Of a stretch of 50,642 bases of DNA, positions 17,073-25,230 are shown in pieces. The stretch is from contig CAZAMP010000031.1 in assembly GCA_964486455.1 (NCBI GenBank), positions 1 through 50,642 on the forward strand, read 5' to 3'. The position numbers and the translations under genes were made by a program. Source of the stretch: CAZAMP01 sp964486455. GTDB taxonomy: Bacteria > Eisenbacteria > RBG-16-71-46 > CAZAMP01. How positions within the stretch are numbered: position 1 is the stretch's first letter; every line of letters starts with the position of its first letter. Below the pieces are notes generated by a model. That model did not search any database. It had not been told where the DNA came from and saw only the letters and a program-made list of their open reading frames with translations.

Positions 17073-19391
17073 ATGGCCGAACGGACACTGGTCACCTGCG
17101 CGCTGCCGTACGTGAACAACGTTCCGCATCTCGGAAACCTGATTCCGATACTGAGCGCGGACGTGCACGCCCGTTATCTACGTCTAATCGGCGCGAATGT
17201 CATCTATATCTGCGCCACGGACGAGCACGGCACGCGCACCGAGATCGAGGCCGAGTGCGCCGGGCTCACGCCGGCCGAGTGGTGTGAGCGGCTTCACACG
17301 GAGATCCTGGAGAGCTTTCACTGGTTCAACGTTCGCTTCGATCACTTCGGACGAACATCCTCGCCGGCCAATCACGAGCTGACCCAGGACATCTTCAAAC
17401 ATCTCGACGCGAACGGGTTCGTTCTCGAAGACGATATCGAGCAGCTCTTCTGCGCGACGTGCGGCCATTTTCTTCCGGATACTTATGTCTCCGGCACCTG
17501 CCCGATTTGCCGCACCCCGGGTGCCAGCGGCGACCAGTGCGACGCGTGCGGCCACTTCATGGATCCGTTGTCGCTGATCGACCCATCGTGCAAGACTTGT
17601 TCGAGCACACCGGTATCCCGACACTCCCATCATCTCTTCCTCGATCTTCCCGCGCTGGCGCCCGCGATTCGCGAGTGGGTGGAGACGAAGACGTCATGGG
17701 ATGAGAGCCTCCGCAACGTGCCGCTCGGGTGGATAAAGGACGGCCTCAAGCCACGCTGCATCACCCGAGACCTTTCGTGGGGCGTGAAGGTGCCGAAGCC
17801 GGGCTTCGAGAACAAGGTCTTCTACGTCTGGTTCGATGCGCCGATCGGATACGTCGCCGCCACAAGCGACTGGGCTGACGCGTCCGGCACGGACTGGCAG
17901 GGATGGTGGAAGAACCCGACCACGCGCATCGTCCACTTTCTCGGCAAGGACAACATTCCGTTCCACACGTTGATGTGGCCGGGAAGCCTCATCGGCGCGG
18001 ACGACGGCTGGAACCTCCCGGACCACATCGCTGCGAACGAGTATCTGACCTACGAGGGCGCCCAGTTCTCGAAGAGCCGCGGGCGTGGGATCTTCTCGTC
18101 GGATGCCCGAACCCTTCCCTTCGCGCCGGACGTGTGGCGTTTCGCGCTCATGTCCAACCGCCCGGAGAAGAAGGACGTCGATTTCTCCTGGGAAGGATTT
18201 CTCCACGCGACGAACAGCGATCTCGTCGGTAACCTCGGGAACTTCGCCTATCGAACGCTCACGTTTCTCAAGAAGCAGTTCGGCCAGGTCCCGGAGGCCG
18301 GCGATCATCCGGACGACGTCGCGGCGATCGCCCGCGCGGGTGAGCTCGCGGAAAAGATCGGTCGTCTATACGGTGACTACCGGCTTCGCGACGCGGCGGC
18401 GACGCTTCTCGAGCTCGGCGACCACGGCAACATCACGTTCCACCGGAACGAGCCTTGGGTGTTGATCAAGACCGACAAGGAACGCTGCGCCGGGGTCATG
18501 CACGCCGCGGCCCGCATCCTGGCGCAACTCTCGTGGGCAATGGCCCCCATGATGCCCGATGCCGCGCGCGCGATCCGAACCCAGCTCGGGGTTGACGACA
18601 CGTCAGACGTATGGGTGCTCGATCCACCGATCGCCGGAAACACGATCGCGCCGCCCGCCCCGCTCTTCGCCAAGATGGATCCCGAAATCGTCTCCGAACT
18701 CGTGGTACGATTCGGTGGAAAGAGCGCGGCATCCGAGCTTCCTCCGCTCTCGTACAGCATCGATACGTCCATCGACTACCAGAGCCTCGTGGTCGAGCTG
18801 TCGGGACTCACCGTGAGGAAGAAGCACGCGAAGCTGGAGAAACTCAAGCGCGAAACGGTCGCGGCACTCGATCTTGCGGAGCACCGCACGCACGCGGCGC
18901 TCGAACCGTATCTTCGGCTTCTAGAGACACGTGACCTCGGCGGTCGCGCGCCGTCCGCGCTCAACCTCATCGACATCGTTGAGCGGGCCGGTAAGCTCCC
19001 AACGATCAACACGCTCGTCGACGCCTACAACCTTCAGAGCCTCAAGCATGCGACCGTGATGGGCGCCTACGACCGACGGGCGCTCACGGGAAATCTCCGG
19101 ATGAAGGTCGCCGACGGAAACGAGCATTTCGTGCCGGTGGCCGGGCGCGATCCCGAGCCGATCCGGTCGGGCGAGTGGGTCATCGTCGACGAAGAGGATC
19201 GTGTCGTCACCAAGATCGTCAGCAAGCAGAGCGAAGCGGTCGCCGTCACGATCGACACCACCGCGGCCGCGATGTGCATCCAGGGAAACCCCGCGATCGG
19301 CGCCGATGAGCTTCGCAAGATCACCATCGAGACGTGTGAGATCATCCAGCGGATCTGCGGCGGAACATGGAGAATCGTGAACGAGGGATGA
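17073..19391 (+). CDS. metG: Methionyl-tRNA synthetase fused to a B3/B4 domain
   Basis: A 772-residue class I synthetase charging tRNA-Met. ATG 17073 has TGAGGAT upstream. The HIGH-equivalent is PHLGN (residues 18-22). The zinc domain carries four CxxC knuckles: CATC, CPIC, CDAC and CKTC. The KMSKS-equivalent is QFSKS (331-335), with glutamine in place of the first lysine. The anticodon-binding helical domain spans about 400-550. Instead of the usual EMAP/OB-fold tRNA-binding tail, the last 200 or so residues match the PheRS beta-subunit B3/B4 fold: ALNLIDIVERAGKLPTINTL, VDAYNLQSLKHAT, VMGAYDRRALTG, then GEWVIVDEEDRVV. B3/B4 is an editing module in PheRS. Whether it edits, binds tRNA, or is inert here is unknown. 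The CDF gene begins 4 bases after the stop. Confidence 0.93.
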   Translation: MAERTLVTCALPYVNNVPHLGNLIPILSADVHARYLRLIGANVIYICATDEHGTRTEIEAECAGLTPAEWCERLHTEILESFHWFNVRFDHFGRTSSPANHELTQDIFKHLDANGFVLEDDIEQLFCATCGHFLPDTYVSGTCPICRTPGASGDQCDACGHFMDPLSLIDPSCKTCSSTPVSRHSHHLFLDLPALAPAIREWVETKTSWDESLRNVPLGWIKDGLKPRCITRDLSWGVKVPKPGFENKVFYVWFDAPIGYVAATSDWADASGTDWQGWWKNPTTRIVHFLGKDNIPFHTLMWPGSLIGADDGWNLPDHIAANEYLTYEGAQFSKSRGRGIFSSDARTLPFAPDVWRFALMSNRPEKKDVDFSWEGFLHATNSDLVGNLGNFAYRTLTFLKKQFGQVPEAGDHPDDVAAIARAGELAEKIGRLYGDYRLRDAAATLLELGDHGNITFHRNEPWVLIKTDKERCAGVMHAAARILAQLSWAMAPMMPDAARAIRTQLGVDDTSDVWVLDPPIAGNTIAPPAPLFAKMDPEIVSELVVRFGGKSAASELPPLSYSIDTSIDYQSLVVELSGLTVRKKHAKLEKLKRETVAALDLAEHRTHAALEPYLRLLETRDLGGRAPSALNLIDIVERAGKLPTINTLVDAYNLQSLKHATVMGAYDRRALTGNLRMKVADGNEHFVPVAGRDPEPIRSGEWVIVDEEDRVVTKIVSKQSEAVAVTIDTTAAAMCIQGNPAIGADELRKITIETCEIIQRICGGTWRIVNEG

Positions 19392-19395
19392 CTGC

Positions 19396-20325
19396 ATGAA
19401 CGAGTACTCGTCAAAGGCGTTTCGGACACGGTGGGCCGCCATGCGGCTATCGCTTTTGGCCGGACTCTTGTTGCTGCTCGTCAAATGGGTCGCCTACATC
19501 TGGACATCGTCGACCGCCATTCTGTCCGACGCGGCCGAGAGTGTCGTGCACATCGGCGCCGTGGCCTTTGCCGCGTGGGGACTTCGCGTCGCCCACCAGC
19601 CGCCCGACCAAGACCACCCGTACGGTCACGAGAAGGTCAACTACGTCTCGGCGGGCTTCGAAGGGGCCGTCATCGTATTCGCGGCCTTCTACATCCTGTA
19701 CAAGGCCGCCAAGAAGATCATCGTGGGTCCGGAGCTCGAAAATCTCGGTCCCGGGGCGATACTGATTGCGGGCGCCGTTGTGGTCAACGCGCTCCTCGGA
19801 TGGCACCTCATCCGAACCGGGCGCCGGGAGAACTCGCTCATTCTGACCGCCAACGGCAAGCACGTGCTCACCGACTGTGTGACGAGTTTGGGTGTTCTCA
19901 TCGCGTTGTTGCTGGTCGCGGCAACCGGATGGGAGCTTTTGGATCCGCTCATTGCCATCGGTGTCGCGGTGCACATCCTCGTCTCGGGCACACAGCTCGT
20001 GCGGCAGTCCGCGCACGGACTCATGGACCGGATGGATCCCGGCGTCGATCGACGGCTGCGCGAATATCTCGACGAATGGGCAAACCGCCACGGCGTCGAG
20101 TATCATGGCCTGCGGCATCGAACGGGTGGCAACGTGGTGTGGGTGGATATCCACCTCCTGTTCCCGGGTGAGACGGGTCTCGAGTCGGCCCACGCGGCGG
20201 CGAGCAGCCTGGAAAGCTCGATCCAGGAGTGCCTCCCCGATCACCGGGTCGAGGTGACGAGCCATCTGGAGCCGCTGGAGGAGCACCAGGACCACCATCC
20301 CGAGGGGGGGCATCAGCACCGGTGA
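19396..20325 (+). CDS. Cation diffusion facilitator family transporter
   Basis: A 309-residue inner-membrane antiporter exporting a divalent metal against protons. ATG 19396 has GAGGGA just upstream. Six TM segments are expected, followed by a cytoplasmic ferredoxin-like domain (about 220-300; WVDIHLLFPGETGLESAH). A histidine-rich tail (EEHQDHHPEGGHQHR) is typical of zinc-handling members. The TM5 site reads HVLTD (HxxxD). The TM2 site is atypical: SDAAESVVH, with Glu48 and His52 where HxxxD or DxxxD is usual. Metal preference therefore cannot be read off. It starts 4 bases after metG, so the pair is likely co-transcribed. That linkage has no obvious functional logic. Confidence 0.92.
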   Translation: MNEYSSKAFRTRWAAMRLSLLAGLLLLLVKWVAYIWTSSTAILSDAAESVVHIGAVAFAAWGLRVAHQPPDQDHPYGHEKVNYVSAGFEGAVIVFAAFYILYKAAKKIIVGPELENLGPGAILIAGAVVVNALLGWHLIRTGRRENSLILTANGKHVLTDCVTSLGVLIALLLVAATGWELLDPLIAIGVAVHILVSGTQLVRQSAHGLMDRMDPGVDRRLREYLDEWANRHGVEYHGLRHRTGGNVVWVDIHLLFPGETGLESAHAAASSLESSIQECLPDHRVEVTSHLEPLEEHQDHHPEGGHQHR

Positions 20326-20435
20326 CGGCGTTGCGTATCTCCGAAACCGTGGCGCGGTTCCTTGAGTAGAGTGTCTAACCGGCGCTACGGCGCGGCCGGC
20401 AGAAATCCGAAGACGATTAGAATCACAGAGGACCC

Positions 20436-21173
20436 ATGACGACATCGACCGCATCCATCGCGCTCTGGACGTACATCGTTCCGATGTTTCACGCCCGAGC
20501 GATTCGGATCGTCGCCATCGTCGTCCCCATCTTGGTGGCGCTGACACTTCTCGGCTTCTATAGCGGTGTACTTCCGGACGATACGCTGGAAAACCTGATG
20601 ACCGTTACCGTCGTGCCGGGTGTGCCGCTCGCCGCGATCCTCCTTGGAGAGATGCCGCTCCGAGACGGCATTCGCCAGCGCACACTGCTGTATCCACTTC
20701 TGGGCCCGACGTCCCGCACCATGCTCGCGGTCGTGCGCACCCTAGCGACGGCAATCGTGCTCGCGCTGGGCGCCACGGCGTTGGTTCTGCTCCTCGGCAT
20801 TCTGGACGGCGAGCCGGCGAAGAACCTCTTCCGCGCCATCGGCGCCGTTTTTCTTGGGTCCATGGCCTACACCGCGTTCTTTGGCGTCATCCATCTGATC
20901 ACGCGGCGCGGACTCATCGCCGGACTCGTGATCTACGGGCTCTTCGACGCGTTGATCGCGCAGGTGCCGCTGGCGATGCGGCGAATCGCTCCATCGCTTC
21001 ACCTGCGCGTGATCGCGCACGACGTGGAAACATACCGACTTCCCGTCTCGATCGGCGGGACCTACGAACCATCGGTGACCGCATCGGTCCTCGTGCTGAT
21101 CGGGCTCACTCTCGTGTGCCTGCTGCTCATCGCGCTTCTCTTCAAGCGCCGCAACCTGGGGGATCTCTGCTGA
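20436..21173 (+). CDS. ABC-2 type transporter permease (first of pair)
   Basis: A 245-residue membrane protein with about six TM segments and no large soluble domain. ATG 20436 has AGAGG about 7 bases before it. The sequence ILLGEMPLRDGIRQRTLLYPLLGPTSRTMLAVVRTLAT matches the amphipathic elbow and first TMs of ABC-2 exporters. It is the first gene of a tight four-gene run: permease, ATPase, permease, ATPase. Its stop overlaps the ATPase start (TGATG at 21171-21175). Confidence 0.83.
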   Translation: MTTSTASIALWTYIVPMFHARAIRIVAIVVPILVALTLLGFYSGVLPDDTLENLMTVTVVPGVPLAAILLGEMPLRDGIRQRTLLYPLLGPTSRTMLAVVRTLATAIVLALGATALVLLLGILDGEPAKNLFRAIGAVFLGSMAYTAFFGVIHLITRRGLIAGLVIYGLFDALIAQVPLAMRRIAPSLHLRVIAHDVETYRLPVSIGGTYEPSVTASVLVLIGLTLVCLLLIALLFKRRNLGDLC

Positions 21174-22093
21174 TGCCGTGGATCGAGATCAACGACCTCC
21201 ATCTGATGCGGGGCGGGCGCCCGGTGCTCAACTCCATCTCGGCGAGCCTCGCCGGGCAGGCCGTCGGGCTCGTTGGCCCGAACGGCGCGGGCAAGTCCAC
21301 GCTGATCGGCGCGCTTCTCGGCGTGCTCCCGGCCGACCGCGGTCGGGTCCGCGTGCTGGAATGCGAGATTCCGCGGGACGCCATGGAGATCCGCACGCGC
21401 TCGGGCGTCATGGCCGAGCAGGCGGGGGTTTTCCCCGGCGGATCGGGTGTGGACGCGGTCACATTCGCGGGAACACTCACCGGACTCTCCCGTCGCGAAG
21501 CGCTCCGCCGCGCCCACCGCGCGCTCGACGCGCTCGATGTCGGCGAGGAACGCTACCGGCCGGCGCGCACCTACTCCACCGGCATGCGCCAACGCTGCAA
21601 GCTCGGTATGTGTCTGGTGCACAATCCGGAGATCCTCATTCTCGATGAGCCGACCGTCGGCCTCGATCCGTTGGGCCGGATCCAGCTTCTTACCCTGATT
21701 CGGGATCTCCGCGACGAGGGAAAGCGCATCCTTCTCAGCACGCACATTCTTCAGGACGCGGAATTCCTCTGTGATGATCTCCTGCTGCTGGAAGCGGGAT
21801 CCGTCAGCTACTTCGGTCCCGTCACCGAACTCGTCGGCGGAGAGCACAGCGTTCTCATCGTCGAAGGCGACGGCGTGGGCGGCGCGTTCATTCAGGCGCT
21901 GACGAACGCGGGGATCACAGTGAAGCCGGATGGAGACACGCGCGTGCACGTCGAGCCCCGAAATGACGACGACCTACGCCTCTTCTGGCGCGTGGCCGCC
22001 GACGCCGGCGTGGAGGTCCGCCATCTCGGCCGGGACGTTCCCACGCTCGAAGATGCCGTCGTCACGGCAATGGAGCATGGCAATGAACGGTGA
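21173..22093 (+). CDS. ABC transporter ATP-binding protein (first of pair)
   Basis: A 306-residue ATPase starting at ATG 21173, overlapping the preceding stop. It has Walker A GPNGAGKST, signature STGMRQRCKLG, Walker B ILILDEPTVGLDP and H-loop STHILQDAE. YSTGMRQ in place of LSGGQ is common in this ABC-2 subfamily. The C-terminal 80 residues form a small regulatory domain (VEGDGVGGAFIQALTNAGI). The next gene overlaps its 3' end by 11 bases. This supports a heterodimeric exporter with the ATPase at 22871-23839. Confidence 0.92.
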   Translation: MPWIEINDLHLMRGGRPVLNSISASLAGQAVGLVGPNGAGKSTLIGALLGVLPADRGRVRVLECEIPRDAMEIRTRSGVMAEQAGVFPGGSGVDAVTFAGTLTGLSRREALRRAHRALDALDVGEERYRPARTYSTGMRQRCKLGMCLVHNPEILILDEPTVGLDPLGRIQLLTLIRDLRDEGKRILLSTHILQDAEFLCDDLLLLEAGSVSYFGPVTELVGGEHSVLIVEGDGVGGAFIQALTNAGITVKPDGDTRVHVEPRNDDDLRLFWRVAADAGVEVRHLGRDVPTLEDAVVTAMEHGNER

Positions 22094-22874
22094 GCGGGTA
22101 GCGCCATCATCGGCGCACGTGGTCTTTGCCATCGCCCGGCGCGAGTTATCCATCGCGTCGCGTCGAAAGCTCCTGCGCCTGCTCTTCTTGATGAGCCTCG
22201 TACCACCGCTCATCTTCGCGACGATCCTCGTCGTCCGCATCGTGGCGGAGAAGTTCACCGACGCCTCCCTGGATTGGGATCCCGTGCTGACGTTCATTCA
22301 GTTCCAGTGCCTTCCCGTCGCGCTCTTGGCCCTGGGTCTCGGCACGCCGAGCGTGTCGCGCGATCGGTCGGAGGAAGTGCTCTTTCTCTACGCCACGCGT
22401 CCGGTGCTGCCGTGGCACTATGCGCTGGGCAAGATGCTTGCCGTCGCCATCCCGACCGGAGGGCTACTGCTGGCGCCCGGCGTGTTGATCGCGCTTCTGC
22501 GTCAGGGAATCCTTCAGGAAGTCGACACCCTCGACGCGCTCCTGATGATCGGGAAGCTGCTCATCGCCGCCCTCTTGGTCGCGTGGTCGTACGCGGGCGT
22601 ATCCGTCGGGCCGAGCGCCGCCGCGCGACGCACGCGATGGGCGCTGCTGCTCGCGATCGGACTCTTCATTCTTCCGGCTTCGCTCGGTGAGGCGATCTTT
22701 GGCGACGACTCGTTTCCGCTCGGGCCACCCAATGGCATCGCGAGACTTCTGGACACGCTCTTCGATGGAGGGAGTCTCGTGCTGGGAATCGGCGGCGCGG
22801 TCATTCTGATCCTCTACGGCACCCTCGGTCTCTTCGTCACCCTGTCGCGTGTCCGCCGGGAGATGACACCATGA
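22083..22874 (+). CDS. ABC-2 type transporter permease (second of pair)
   Basis: A 263-residue membrane protein. ATG 22083 is preferred to ATG 22077 because GGAGC lies six bases before it. It opens with a short amphipathic segment (VFAIARRELSIASRRKLLRL), then about six TM segments. DRSEEVLFLYATRPVLPWHYALGKML is the coupling-helix region of NatB/ABC-2 permeases. It does not resemble the first permease closely in sequence, so the two are likely different subunits of one heterodimer. It overlaps both neighbouring ATPase genes. Confidence 0.82.
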   Translation: MNGERVAPSSAHVVFAIARRELSIASRRKLLRLLFLMSLVPPLIFATILVVRIVAEKFTDASLDWDPVLTFIQFQCLPVALLALGLGTPSVSRDRSEEVLFLYATRPVLPWHYALGKMLAVAIPTGGLLLAPGVLIALLRQGILQEVDTLDALLMIGKLLIAALLVAWSYAGVSVGPSAAARRTRWALLLAIGLFILPASLGEAIFGDDSFPLGPPNGIARLLDTLFDGGSLVLGIGGAVILILYGTLGLFVTLSRVRREMTP

Positions 22875-23839
22875 GCGCGGCGGGGAGAAACCCGCACGGC
22901 GACGCGCCGGTCGTTCTCTCGAGCGCGAGCGTCTTCTACGGCGAGGTGATCGGACTCAGTCACGTTGACCTCGCACTCCAACCCGGGATCACCGGCGTGG
23001 TGGGACCGAACGGCAGTGGAAAGACGACGCTCATGCGCGTGCTCACGGGGCTACTCGCGCCCCAAGAGGGAACGGGCCGTATCTTCGGCGAGGATCCGTT
23101 TTTGAGCGAGGCCGTGCGATCACGCATCGGGTTCGTGCCAGCCACGGAGTGTTTCTTCGAGAGCCTTTCGGGGCGACGAAATCTGGAGGTCGGCTTCAGG
23201 GCGCAAGGACATCCGCCGGCCGAAGCTCGGACACGGGCGGAGAAGGCCCTCGAGATGGTCAGGCTCGTCGCCGATGGCGGGCGCCGCTACGGCACGTGGT
23301 CTCGCGGCATGCGACAACGGCTCAAGCTGGGCCTCACGCTCGGGAGTGACGTCGACGTTGTGTTGCTGGACGAGCCATTCCTGGGCGTCGACCCGCCGAC
23401 CCGCCGTCAACTCCGCGATATCATCGTCGAGCTGGGAGACGCCGGGCGAACGGTCCTCGTCTCCTCGCACGTGCTCCACGAAATCGAATCGCTAACCGAT
23501 CTGGTCGGAGTGCTCGCGCACGGCCGGCTGCTCGGCTTCGGGCGGGTGGAGTCGCTGCTCCGTCAGCTTCGCGATCAGCATCCGCATCGCGTTCTTCTTC
23601 AGGCGGACGATCCGCGACGCTTCGGCGGCGCGCTCATGTCGCGGCCGCACGTGATCGAGCTCAAGGTCGTCGGCGAGAACAGCCTCGAGTTCGTCACCGA
23701 TCGTCCGGAGGTTGCGTACAAGGAACTCCCTGCGCTGGTGAACGAGACCGGTGTGCTTGTCCGCCGCGTCGAGACGCTCGATAACACGCTCGAAGCCGTC
23801 TTCCGCCACGTCACTGCCGCGGGGTCGCGTCGGCTGTAG
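22871..23839 (+). CDS. ABC transporter ATP-binding protein (second of pair)
   Basis: A 322-residue ATPase starting at ATG 22871, with ATGA overlap of the preceding stop. It shows Walker A GPNGSGKTT, signature WSRGMRQRLKLG, Walker B VVLLDEPFLGVDP and H-loop SSHVLHEIES. The C-terminal 90 residues are a regulatory extension (VLLQADDPRRFGGALMSR). It terminates the four-gene operon. Its last 29 bases overlap the convergent symporter gene at 23811, so transcription from the two sides collides here. Confidence 0.92.
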   Translation: MSAAGRNPHGDAPVVLSSASVFYGEVIGLSHVDLALQPGITGVVGPNGSGKTTLMRVLTGLLAPQEGTGRIFGEDPFLSEAVRSRIGFVPATECFFESLSGRRNLEVGFRAQGHPPAEARTRAEKALEMVRLVADGGRRYGTWSRGMRQRLKLGLTLGSDVDVVLLDEPFLGVDPPTRRQLRDIIVELGDAGRTVLVSSHVLHEIESLTDLVGVLAHGRLLGFGRVESLLRQLRDQHPHRVLLQADDPRRFGGALMSRPHVIELKVVGENSLEFVTDRPEVAYKELPALVNETGVLVRRVETLDNTLEAVFRHVTAAGSRRL

Positions 23840-25223
23840 TCGAGATCCGTTGCGCCTTCCCCCCGACGACCCGGATGATCACGCTCATTGCCAACCCAAC
23901 GTAGATCGGCTCGACGCCCAGCACATACCCACCATCGATCGGGATGAAGAGCCACGCCGCCGCCACAGCGCCGGGGACGAGAATCCACGCAGCGATCCAG
24001 CCGCTTCGGATACGCAGCCGAGGAAAGAGGCTCCCCAACATGGGAAGGAGCAATGCCGGCGTGCCGATCGATCCGAGGTCGTGCCAGAGGTCGACGATGC
24101 TCTCTGACACGAGGGCGAGCCCGATGCACCAGGCGGCGGTGCCGAGAATGCCCCACCGCGTACGTCCGGTTGCCCGCTCCGAGGTTTCGTCGGCGTCGCG
24201 AGAGAGCAGGTTCCCGAGCGTTGCGGCCGCTATGAATCCGTTCGTGTCGACCGTGGACATGATCGTCGCGAGCATCCCGATAAAGAAGAGCGCGGCGAGC
24301 CACGGCGGAAACGATTGCGAAGCCAATGCCGGAAACGCGAGAACCGCGCTGGTGCCTTCAGGAAGAAGCGCCCGCGCGTAGAGGGCGGCGGTGGTGGTGA
24401 GCGCGTCGAAGAAGATCCAAAAGCCGAGCGCGATGAAGATCCCACGCCTCGCCGTCTTCGATGACTCGGCCGCGAAGACTCGTTGGTAGAACGCCGGTTC
24501 CACGAGCGTCGCCAGCGCGATGAAGAACCACACGATAATGTACTGCGCGCTGTTCCCGCCGTGCCAGGTCCAGTGCGTCGCCGGAACATCGACGCGGATC
24601 GGGGAGATCCCGTGCGTTGCGATGAGATAAACGACCGCCACACCGAACGCCCCGAACATCAGCGCGAACTGAAAGAGGTCGGTCCGAACGACGGCGCGAA
24701 GCCCGCCGCGGACGACGTACCCCATCGACAGCGCCGTCCCCATGAGCACACCCACCCACGCGGGCCATCCGAAGATGAACGCGAAGAGCGTGCCGAGCAT
24801 GAGCACGTACGCCGCCGGTGCGGTCATGACGAAGACGACGAGCGCGCCGAGCCGTCCCCCGACCGCTCCGTAGTTTTGACGGAGCGCGTCCGGGATGCTG
24901 ACGTACCGCGAGCGACGTGCCCGCCGGGCGATGACGAGCGCAAAGAGAAGCGCCGCGCAGTAGTATGGCACGCCGAAGACGAGCCAGTTGGAGATGCCGT
25001 AGCGGTATCCGTACTCACCGACGCCGAGGATACCGCCGTACCACGAGGCGACGAGCGTGCCGACGAAGGCCGGCAGCGTGAGCGCCCGTCCGGCAAGAAG
25101 GTACTCCGCGGCGCTCTTGGCCGGCCGACGGGCGAGACGCAGGACGAGATAGGCAAGGAAGCCCACATAGAGTACGAGGACGAGTGAGTCGGCCGTCCCG
25201 CTTCTCACTACGTCCTCATTCAC
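23811..25223 (-). CDS. Sodium-solute symporter family transporter, probably for thiamine
   Basis: A 470-residue polytopic membrane protein, about 13 TM segments, of the SSS family (PanF/PutP-like). It starts at GTG 25223, seven bases after the stop of the TonB-dependent receptor gene. N-terminal AAEYLLAGRALTLPAFVGTL and ASWYGGILGVGEYGYRYGIS match the family's TM1-TM2 region, and the STVDTNGFIAAATLGNLLSRD region follows mid-protein. The operon lies behind a TPP riboswitch, and SSS-family thiamine carriers under THI-element control are known (ThiV type). I therefore infer thiamine or a pyrimidine/thiazole precursor as substrate. Sequence alone does not define it. Confidence 0.82.
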   Translation of the reverse strand: MNEDVVRSGTADSLVLVLYVGFLAYLVLRLARRPAKSAAEYLLAGRALTLPAFVGTLVASWYGGILGVGEYGYRYGISNWLVFGVPYYCAALLFALVIARRARRSRYVSIPDALRQNYGAVGGRLGALVVFVMTAPAAYVLMLGTLFAFIFGWPAWVGVLMGTALSMGYVVRGGLRAVVRTDLFQFALMFGAFGVAVVYLIATHGISPIRVDVPATHWTWHGGNSAQYIIVWFFIALATLVEPAFYQRVFAAESSKTARRGIFIALGFWIFFDALTTTAALYARALLPEGTSAVLAFPALASQSFPPWLAALFFIGMLATIMSTVDTNGFIAAATLGNLLSRDADETSERATGRTRWGILGTAAWCIGLALVSESIVDLWHDLGSIGTPALLLPMLGSLFPRLRIRSGWIAAWILVPGAVAAAWLFIPIDGGYVLGVEPIYVGLAMSVIIRVVGGKAQRISTTADATPRQ

Positions 25224-25230
25224 GCCGAAC

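Noticed and set aside
20418..20423. TAGAAT as the -10 of the ABC-2 operon
   Set aside because: It ends only 12 bases before the start codon, so the transcript would lack the ribosome binding site at 20426-20430.
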